Assembly (NCBI GenBank): GCA_001599815.1
Contig: BCIA01000006.1
Span: 2,296,961-2,360,960 of the forward strand
DNA from: Furcasterigmium furcatum
Taxonomy: Eukaryota; Ascomycota; Sordariomycetes; Glomerellales; Plectosphaerellaceae
Direction: 5' to 3'
DNA length: 64,000 nucleotides
The position numbers and the translations under genes were made by a program. The first letter of the stretch is position 1. Every line of letters starts with the position of its first letter. A model generated the notes under the pieces. That model ran no database searches and was not told the DNA's origin. It saw nothing but the letters and a program-made list of their open reading frames with translations. Shown here piece after piece: positions 55,471 through 64,000 of this stretch.

Positions 55471-55881
55471 ATACATGTTGTTGTACTCAGGTACGCCCTC
55501 GTCCTGGACGTTTCCTTTCTTTTTCCCTCTCTCGTTCACTCCCCCTCCGCCCGGCTGTCACTTGCATGGATTGTGTTTTATGGTTCAGATCTCTACCAGG
55601 GTTCTTCCGCCAGCTTGGTCCCCCAGACAGATCGACGGCGCTGCCGGTGCTTCAACCACGGGTGTATATATTGCTCTTGTGTCACCCATCTCGCGAGATG
55701 CTTTCTTTCTCACCCCTAAGCACATCTCCAACCGCTCTCCCATTCCATCTCTGACCCCTTTCGAGACGCATATTCACTGCCGTGTCTCGCTCACCTCATC
55801 TGCCCTCACGTATCACCACCCACGGGCACTTCTCTTCTCAGAGTCGTCTGCTGCCCTTCACGGTAGTACACGCCAACCACC

Positions 55882-57312
55882 ATGACGCCCTCGCCTGTCA
55901 ACTCCGGCTGGGACCACTGGTCTCACCAACAGCAACCGCACAACGGCTACATGATGGAGAACCCCGGTTATCCTCACTACGACTCACGGGTTGTCACCTC
56001 TGCCCCGCTCGTTGCACCGACCATGGCCACTCAGTATGTCAGTGCGCCCCAGTACGGCATTCCTGCCTTGCCGCCTCGTGAGCCGCACTACGCCTCCCAT
56101 GGACACTACACGTACCACCCGTACGAGCAACCACATCATGGACTGCCGATGCACTTTTCCCGCTACACGCCTCCAGAGGACAGGACCATGGCACCCGTGC
56201 CCCAGCACGCTGTGGCCGAGCACAGGCAACAGATGACAGCCCCCCCTACTCCGATCCAGGACTACAAGCGCCGAAGTCCTTCTGCAAAGAGCGAAACTGC
56301 CTCCATACTCAAGGCCCCAGACCCAATGAACGCCAAGGACATCACCTACAACAAGCCAGTCCGCCAGGAGGAAGTCGAGTTGGTCGAATTCAAGACTCCC
56401 ATCGACATCATGATGAAGGCGATTCAGGGCAAGGACCCGAAGGAAGTCGTCGCCACGACATCCGACGTCGCCTCCGAAGCAGAAGATGTCATCACGAAAG
56501 TAGAAGGATCTTCACCCTCTGTATGTGCCTCTGCAACCCTCGGTATTTGAAAGTTGACTGACCGTTCTGATTGAAGGTTGCGTCGGAAAGCATGTGCGAG
56601 CAGGTCAAGAAGAAGTACCCATGCCCCTTCGACGGGTGCAACAAGAGTTTCAGCCAGAGCACACACCTCGAGACTCACAAACGTGCCCACACTGGAGAGA
56701 AGCCATACGTATGGGACCTGCCTTACTCTCCGCTAGAGTTGATGCTAATCCTTTGATAGCGCTGCGACTGGCCTAACTGCAATCGATCCTTCTCTCAACC
56801 CGGCAACCTCAAGACTCATCGCCGTCTACACACTGGAGAGCGCCCCTTTAGGTGTGAGCATTGCGATGCTACTTTCGCGCAAAGGGGAAACCTCACGGCG
56901 CATCATGCTACCCACAGCAAGACGAAGCCGTTCGTCTGCCAGCTTGAAGAATGTGGCAAATGTTTCACAACGAGGGGTAACCTCAAGGTGAGCATCGCGT
57001 GTTTCCACAACGGCCTTTCGTCGTGGCTAACCTGACTTCCAGAACCATCAAAACAAGTACCACAAACAGGAAATCCAGAAGCTTGTGGACTGGATTGTGT
57101 CCCTCACCGACGTCGAGGCCCTGACTCCCAGCGACCGCGAACTCCTTTATTACTTTTCGAGCATCTACAAGAACAGCAACAAGGGCATCAAGGGCAGAGG
57201 CCGTGACCGTCGTGTCAGCGGAGTCCGCCTGGGCAAGAGGCCCCAGCGCGACACCTTGCCTCACAACAAGATGTTGCTGATGTCTTCGCAGCTCGACGTT
57301 ATGGGATACTAG
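55882..57312 (+). CDS. C2H2 zinc-finger transcription factor, Azf1-like
   Basis: Four exons (55882-56520, 56577-56708, 56760-56987, 57043-57312) join in phase 0 to 422 residues. Exon 1 (213 residues) is disordered, rich in Pro, His and Gln, with a possible basic signal (YKRRSPSAK). Four tandem C2H2 fingers follow at about residues 227-340. They are YPCPFDGCNKSFSQ, YRCDWPNCNRSFSQ, FRCEHCDATFAQ and FVCQLEECGKCFTT, with GEKP-type linkers between fingers 1-3. The last finger ends HQNKYHKQEIQKLVDWI, the arrangement typical of yeast Azf1 and its fungal relatives. The C-terminus is basic (KGRGRDRRVSGVRLGKRPQR). It should bind DNA in the nucleus; targets are unknown. Confidence 0.85.
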
Positions 57313-60300
57313 TCACTCCAAGACTGTCTGGATTCTCCCTGCACTTTCACGCGCTTCGTTCCTTTTTCTTTTCAGGCCCAGCAAACTCGCAAATAGCCTC
57401 TTCATTTTTCCTTATTCTGGAGCAAGGCACTTGGGCGGACAGATCTGATCAAACGACATTCATGTAGACCCCAGGGTCGGCCACTTGAAGGAGCCAGCGA
57501 GGTCTTCTGGCGGCAAGGGAGGTTTTCTCTTTTTACCTGTTCTCCTGTACCATCACCGAGTTTATACGGGGCCGGCACTTTCATCGAAAACAAAACTATC
57601 ACGAGAAACGTTGACGACGTCAAGAAAGAGGAGGAACTATTAGTAGCGGGTATTTGGTTTGATCCTTCGGGCTGGTCTCGCGGCCCGAGGTTGGAGGCGT
57701 TTTGCATACACGGGGGGAATTGCATCACCAAAGTTACTAGACTTTGCGGGAGGGAATCGGCATGCATCTGAAGGCGTCTGGTGAAGGAAGCCCTGCGAGG
57801 CAGTGTAGAACAGGAGCTTGGGATATGGCAACAGCGGGGACAATCGGGATTTGGCCGAGGGTAATGGGGCCTTTGGCAAGCCACAAAGGCATGACGGGAT
57901 TGATAGTTTTGGTTATGTTTGGCCGAGAAGGACATTGTATGTATGAGCCGGGAACAATCAGCATGATACTTTCGGACAAAGTTGCATTCTGTGCTCGAAC
58001 TCGAGAATCAGCTGAAACCTTCAGGGCAGTTCCCAGTCTCCCCTTGTAGGTCAGAAGCACCTTGATTTCTCCTGAGTCCATGTCCGTCAGCATCACTTCT
58101 CAACTCTGCTATTTCTGTAGGTACCCATGTCCCGGGGAACGCACCCGGCACGCCCTGAGGCCCAACAAGAGGCCATCACGACCATCTGCTTACTTGTACC
58201 TATATGTGCCCATGCCCCTGGCAGGATAACGGGGATCTCGGAGCATTGGCGGTGTTCTATTGCTACCTCATCAGCGCCTTGGGGGTCCAGGACACTGGAA
58301 ATTGGGAGCGTGTGGCTGCAGCCGGCCAAATGAGAATCCAGGGGCGTTTTTCCTATCCAGCGTCCCGGGAAGCTAGAGCCCACAATTCTACGACGGCGAC
58401 GGCACAATCCATAAGGTGGCCCCCGGGGAGAGAGGAAGGAGGCGGAGGCAGAGGCAATGCTGCCTCCCGCCGCTGGGACCATCAAAAGTTCCTGCGGCAG
58501 AGACTGACGGTGCCATAAATGGTTCGGCAGTCTTCATCCGTGCTTCAGACGTCACTTTGGGGACATTTGCGTGCTGGCGGCTTCGCAATGGGACCGAAAA
58601 CCGTCATCGACGAGATGGGCGGGCTTGATCCTTCGCACTTGGCCTGCAGATGTTCACCTTCTGCTCTCAGTTCTATGGGTCGGGGAATAGGACGTTCCTG
58701 CAGCTCGGACAGGGGTTGCTGCAGAGGATGGCGCTGCCCTGTCTGTATGTATGGCGGCCAGGTCTCTGGGATGGATCCCCTGGTTCTGTGTGGTGTCGTT
58801 GTGAGCCGTGCCGTGTCGGGCGTATGTTGTCTGTCGGCAGTGCTGCTCTTCGACAGCGAGGACCAACATCGAGTTTCTCCGCGGACAGGGATTGCGTGGA
58901 CACAGCTGGAAGTCATTGTGCCCTCGTGCTGTGCTGTGTCTCTGCCGCGAGAAGCGCGGCTACCATTGGGGTGCTGAAAGGGTTAGTTGCGAAAGACGGT
59001 GCCATTTCCTAAGCTCCCCTTTTGTTGGCCATCCAAGACCCCTGGTCCAGTTGAGGGGCACGTGTCCACCCTCTTGGACAGCCAGCACTGGTATCTCAGA
59101 GCGCTGGACGTGGGGGCTTCAGACCCGTGGCTTGCCCCAGGCACGCAGCGATATCTGACCTGTCAGTCCCGCGGGGACAGGAAGACATATCTCGACCCTA
59201 CCCTGAAAGTGCCGACAGAGAAGCGGTCAACGCAGGGCCAATAAAGGTCAAAAGAAGCGAAAGAAGTCGGGGTGAAGTTGAGGGATCGGATGTGCCAGCG
59301 TGGGGACGGAGCTGCCGTAGCTCAGTGGCTGCTGGGATCACCCACGTTGATGATCTTCTCCAACCTACCAACCCCCACGCACCGAACGACGACACGACCC
59401 ATGTCCACGGTAACCCGACTAGGGCTTCCCAGAAAGATGGCAGCGATCTTCCGGTAGTAGATGGTGGGGCGTCGCGATAGGAAGGCCGCGATCATCGTGT
59501 GCCGTAAAGACGGTCGCGACATCCCTAATCTGTCATAGAGTTGATAGGAAACGGCTGACTAGTGAAGAGACCCGTAGTTGCGTGTCCCCGAGTCGTGGTC
59601 GAGAGGGACCTGAACCCACTGCACTTCGACGATCTGATTGTGATACTTACATACAAGGACAGGACGGCGGACTCCACGCGGGAACGGCCGGAATGGCGGA
59701 GGCGGAACAGGGCCTGCGCTGCAGGGGATCTCAGCGCTGCTGCAAGTGGGCACAGATTGCGCCTCGCCTCGTAGGATGAGGTCTGCATCGCCGACAACTA
59801 CCAAAGGCTGGCTGCGATGTAGGCCTCTGCCCTGTCTCGCTGCCGGAAAAGGGGAGGCTGCAGATGACAGCTCAGATTCTCATCTTGGCGATATCTTCGG
59901 TCCCGAAATGGGGGAACTTTGGCGCAAGCAGGGGCATTTGCCAGGACTCGCAACGATGGCAAGTCCCTGGCAACTGGGAAGCTGGCGCCTGTCGATGAGC
60001 CACAGTGCCCGGGGTCCTGACCAACCCTCTGGGATTCTGTTGGGTAATTGTGCGACCTGCCCGGCTGGCAGCCTCACACCCTCATCAGGGTGACCACCCA
60101 GGGCGTCGGTGATGCCGCTACTCAGCGACCTTTCTGTTACAGAATTCAACGTCCACTTATCCAGGGTGTGTGTGAAGGGGGGGTCCAAGCCGATGGCGGA
60201 GAAAACGAGCACGTGCTCCAGATGTTGCTGCTTGGGGGCCGGAAAGGGGTATTGCCAAGCCTGCAATGCGCTCCACCTCAGTGTAAACTTGGCCATGGAG

Positions 60301-60888
60301 GTGCGGCACGACCACCATGGCATTGTGACGATTTCTGAGACATTGACAGGATTGACAGGTGTAGCTTGTATTGATTTCATAGACGACAGGGCTTCCTAGC
60401 TTGCAGCGACCATAGCCAAGGGCTCGCGGCACGTTTCGAGGATGAGGGACGAGGTGAACCACGGACTAGGATTCTCTAGCGTAGAAAGCCCTCTTTCTGG
60501 AATCCCAAGGGAAGCCCCTGCACAATACGACGGTAGCCGGAGACCGATCGAAAGCTGCCGCTCCAGAGGCGTCCAACCCGGACCGGGTGACTGGATTTCT
60601 TGGGCGTCTCCTGAATCCACATTTCGTCGAGCAGTATCGTGATCTGCGTTGCCGGGTCAAGCATCGAGGTAGGTATTCAACTGGCGCAGATCAGTGGAGT
60701 GCTGAACAGAAGTGCCACGGCCGGCAACCTTGGTTGCAGGGCTCAGCCCTTGACCATATAATGTGAGCCGCTTTGGGGCATGTCAGGTGGCAGGTGGCAG
60801 GTTGGCAAGACTCATGGGTAACTCGCGTGCCGCCAACAGAGGGTTTCTCCATATGCATGATACATGGGGTACGGGAGAGCTCCTCAGT
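57313..60888. other. 3.6-kb gene-poor region
   Basis: Between the zinc-finger gene and the URM1 stop I find no supported coding sequence. Short frames on both strands have no family resemblance. No tRNA, rRNA or clear repeat is visible. Confidence 0.45.
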
Positions 60889-61701
60889 CTATCCTCCGTG
60901 CAGAGTCGACACAAACAGAATGTTGTCTCCAGCCTTGAGCTCGTACGCGTCCTCGCCCTCGAGCTCCCAGTCTGCGTCATTGATGAGGACAAGGATGCCT
61001 GGTCGACTAAATCATCACCGTTAGCCGTCTTTCCCAAATCATTCAAGGCCCGGCTGGATACTCAAATGCCGAATCCTGGCCGGTGCCACCCCGTTCCGGA
61101 CGGACCCCTTTGTCGCGATGCCCCGACACGGGACACAAGGCAGCATCCACACCACGCGCAGACCGATGGAGGGCGTGAGGATAAGAAGGCACCGGGGAAC
61201 CAATGGAATCATGCGTTGGGACGTACATGTGGTCGTCGAGGACGAATAGCTCCTTTCGAGTGTCCTTCATGACGTTCTCACACAGATGCTTAATGAGGAA
61301 GGCGATGGTGGCAGGTTTGCCATCGGGGGTGGCCGCCGGCAGGGCGACGGCGTGGCGTTTCTCGTCATCGAAGAGCATCTCCAGACCTCCCCTGAAGAGC
61401 ACGGAGTCAGCGATGTTTCGACCACATGGCTTGAGCTGCAGGGCAACAGCAGCACAGGCCAGCCGGTGAGCCCTTGCAGGTCTTGAGAGGGCTGAGAAGG
61501 GCAGACAGACGTCACAAATTGACGAGTTGGGACGACATCCAATCCACATCCATCCGGGCGAGTGGCTGGCTGTGTGTGGCTGGCGTTTGGGAAAGGGGGC
61601 GGCTGGCCTCCTTTGCCACTCGACCACCTCACTTACGAGAATTCAACGGTGAGAGAAATTGCCTCCTCGCTGGAGGCAGCTTGTGTGTGATCGCCGCCCA
61701 T
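60889..61701 (-). CDS. urm1: Ubiquitin-related modifier Urm1
   Basis: Three exons (61701-61637, 61391-61227, 61006-60889) give 115 residues. The two introns, 245 and 220 nt, are longer than most here. Urm1 is a beta-grasp protein that acts as sulphur carrier for 2-thiolation of wobble uridine (s2U34) in tRNA, and can be attached to other proteins. The product reads ISLTVEFSGGLEMLF, then FLIKHLCENVMKD and LFVLDDHI, followed by RPGILVLINDADWELEG, and ends in FVSTLHGG. The C-terminal diglycine, which is adenylated and thiocarboxylated by Uba4, is intact. It diverges from ELP2, another tRNA U34 gene, with 386 bp between start codons. Confidence 0.95.
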
Positions 61702-62087
61702 GGTCGGTGCTGGACGGCGCGGGTCGTGGGGATGGGGAGGAGTTGACGATGTACCGGTACACAGCGATGTCGTGCCAGAGGATGGGAGAGGGAGAAGTCC
61801 AAGCTGGCGTTTGGGCTTGAGGCCGGTGGATGTTTCGGTGTCGATTTTGAGGTGGAAGGTGCGCCGGCATGCGCCTTCCCGACCACCTCAGCGGCCTGGA
61901 GGTAGGTGTCGCCCGGCAAAAGGACCCACTTGTCCGCCCTCTGGCACCGGCGGCCAGCGGGCAACGGACAGAAAATTCAGTGCCAAACCGTCAATAGATC
62001 CCGGCCAATCAGCGATGTTCACATCTTCATCAAGCCTCTTCATCATCAACCAACATCGCAGACGAACAGAGAAGTGAGGCGCCTAGA
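61702..62087. promoter_or_regulatory. Shared upstream region of URM1 and ELP2
   Basis: The two divergent starts are separated by 386 bp. A CCAAT box lies at 62005-62009, about 80 bp before the ELP2 ATG. No TATA-like box is obvious. A shared promoter would allow the two genes to be expressed together; that is inference. Confidence 0.55.
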
Positions 62088-64000
62088 ATGATGGACTCGT
62101 CCATTCAAGTTGACTATACCGCAACCGGCGCCAACAGACAGACTTCTGTGGCCGACTGGAGCAGCTCCGGAGTCGTCGCCTTTGGCGCGGACTGCAACAT
62201 CGCCCTCTGGTCTCCCGCTGTAAGTCATGAGAATTGCAGGGAACCTCGCGAGAAGAGCCAAGCTGACCGGCTCCGCCTAGTCACCCAAAGATGAAGGGGT
62301 ATCTCTGCTGTTGAGTGGTCACAAGGAGACCGTCAAGGCAGTCAAGTTTCTGAGAGCAGGAAGTCCGAATGAGCCCGCCGTCATCGTCAGTGGTTCGGAT
62401 GACAAAACCCTCAGGCTTTGGTCGGTGAGCCCCGACCTACGAAGAGCCGACTGCCTTCAGGTCATAGAAGATCATACTTCGCCCATCAACTGCATCACCG
62501 TTCTCGCATCGCCCGGCCCTTCGGCCCCAACCCTCCTGGCGTCAGGAGGAGCAGATGCCACCATCAAGATTTGGTTGCTCAAGTCTGACCGCCTGGATCT
62601 CCTCCAAACAATAAAACCGGCACCGAGATACTTCCCTCTCACTCTGGCACTGACGTTCCTCGATGACGATGAGGACGTCTTCGTCCTGGCGGCAGCCGGC
62701 ACTCGAGACATTGTCCAGGTGTTCGTTGCTGATGGCAGAGGTGGGAGTGCATCCGACTTCCAGCTCCAGGCAACCTTGACAGGCCACGAAGGCTGGATTC
62801 GCTCCCTTGACTTCACCAAAGAGAACGATGACCCCAAGGGCGATTTACTGCTTGCTTCTGCCAGCCAAGACAAGTACATCCGCCTCTGGCGCTTTCACCA
62901 AGGCAAGGAGCTTCCCAACCTAGTAGCGAACTCGGATCCCTCCAGCGGCGCCTTCCTGCCAGGCAAGTCGCCTTCCAACAAAGCGCACTGGCTTCAAGCT
63001 GCGGACAAGGACTGCTCCGTCACCTTCGAGGCCCTGTTGCTGGGCCACGAGGATTGGATCTACAGCGCAAAGTGGTTCGTGCATGCAGGAGGAAAGATAC
63101 AGCTACTCTCGACCTCGGCGGATAACTCCTTGACCATGTGGGAAGCAGACCCAGCCTCTGGCATTTGGGTCAGCATGGTGCGCCTGGGCGAAATCAGCAG
63201 GGAGAAAGGTGCCACAACAGCAACTGGCAGCATTGGTGGCTTCTGGACGGGGCTGTGGTCACCTGACGGCAAATCTGTCGTCTGCCTCGGCCGGACAGGA
63301 AGTTGGAGGCGGTGGGCATACGACGAGTCGCTGGACCAGTGGAAGCCGGCGATGGCTGTGAGCGGCCACACCAAAGCCGTCACGGGAATTTCCTGGTCTA
63401 GGAATGGGGACTACCTTATGTCGACGAGCTCCGACCAGACAAGTCGTCTGCATGCCCGGTGGGAGAGGAATCAGACAAACACCTGGCATGAGATGTCACG
63501 TCCCCAAATCCACGGCTACGACCTCAACTGCATCGACACACTCGGGCCGTCGCAGTTCGTCACCGGCGCAGACGAGAAGCTGATGCGCGTCTTCAGCAAG
63601 CCTCGCGCCGTGGCTAAGCTCCTGAATCGCCTGAACGGCTCGGCAGTCGCCGACGACGTTCTCGATGTACCAGATGGTGCTAATATGCCTGTGCTTGGGC
63701 TCTCCAACAAAGCCATCGACGCCGTTGACGATGATGCCGAGGTCCAGCGTGACGACCCTTCGGGCAGCGACGCGATAGACCCTGCTTCGGTTGTGCGCAA
63801 GTCGACTCTGGACATCGATCACCCACCGTTTGAGGAGAGTCTGTCGAGACACACCCTCTGGCCAGAGGTAGAGAAGCTATATGGCCATGGATACGAAATC
63901 TCTTGCCTGGCCGTAAGTCATGACGGCAAGCTCATCGCCAGCGCATGCAAGGCGAGCTCTCTGAACCACGCCGTCATCCGTTTATTCGAAACCGAGCGCT
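62088..64000 (+). CDS. elp2: Elongator subunit Elp2 (partial, runs off the window)
   Basis: Exon 1 (62088-62219) and exon 2 (62281 onward) join in phase 0 and stay open to base 64000. About 617 residues are visible of an expected 790-810. Elp2 is the WD40 subunit of Elongator, which adds the cm5/mcm5 group to wobble uridines (U34) of tRNAs. Two beta-propellers are expected. WD repeats seen include GSDDKTLRLWSV, SGGADATIKIWLL, SASQDKYIRLWRF, STSADNSLTMWEA and STSSDQTSRLHARW. The long spacer around DPASGIWVSMVRLGE with the GGFWTGLWSPDG block is diagnostic of Elp2. Two consecutive ATGs open the frame. The gene is head to head with URM1. Confidence 0.93.

Larger units (their letters stand above)
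45450..55881. other. 10.4-kb region without recognisable genes
   Basis: I read both strands and found no conserved domain, no chain of exons with matching phases and no RNA gene. The open frames present are short and of random composition. Local features are a GGGCA-rich run near 47926-47960, a 16-bp palindrome at 53051-53066, and another at 55455-55470. The last 800 bp are pyrimidine-rich and probably form the 5' leader of the zinc-finger gene. The region could hold long-range regulatory sequence or noncoding transcripts. Confidence 0.5.

Noticed and set aside
59320..59400. Stretch beginning like a tRNA (GCCGTAGCTCAGTGGC)
   Set aside because: It resembles a tRNA 5' arm only; no anticodon stem, T arm or matching acceptor strand follows.

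Overview
This window is nuclear DNA of a filamentous ascomycete (Pezizomycotina, probably a Sordariomycete). It is GC-rich. Genes are interrupted by short introns, mostly 48-90 nt, with GTAAGT-like donors and CTAAC/CTGAC branch sites. The proteins have fungal hallmarks: a Pet127 family protein, a KTR/GT15 mannosyltransferase, GPI-anchored surface proteins, an Azf1-like zinc-finger factor and a MET12-type MTHFR. I see no operons, CRISPR arrays, intact transposons or phage genes. Exon models below were built by hand; each joins splice sites in frame, and the lengths sum to whole codons.

Layout. 1-19.9 kb is dense: the 3' end of an acidic nuclear-type protein, a two-domain RNase H1-like hybrid-binding protein, MTHFR divergent from mitochondrial leucyl-tRNA synthetase, a CobW/COG0523 metallochaperone GTPase, a small conserved-looking protein, a repeat-rich GPI protein, an AIF-like flavoprotein, glutamine-dependent NAD+ synthetase (14 exons) and a secreted GPI-type PEBP protein. 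19.9-28.5 kb is gene-poor; it holds a 69-codon ORF, the splicing factor Yju2 and decayed repeat DNA. 28.6-45.4 kb is dense again: GCP5, a GT15 mannosyltransferase, a MORG1/WDR83 WD40 protein, tRNA-His(GUG), an Mtq1/PrmC-like methyltransferase, Pet127, SF3b4, the tiny five-exon TOM7 and the FAD carrier FLX1. 45.4-55.9 kb is a 10.4-kb stretch with no recognisable gene, ending at a four-finger C2H2 transcription factor. After another 3.6-kb gap, 60.9-64 kb carries URM1 and ELP2 head to head.

How the genes fit together. Most are housekeeping genes with no operonic relation. Two local themes stand out. URM1 and ELP2 share a 386-bp intergenic region, and both act in making mcm5s2U34 on tRNA anticodons. 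Between 35 and 45 kb, four of five protein genes (Mtq1-like, Pet127, TOM7, FLX1) encode mitochondrial proteins. The longest gene-free stretches lie next to a transcription factor and a secreted protein, which suggests long regulatory regions or unannotated transcripts rather than missed conserved proteins.
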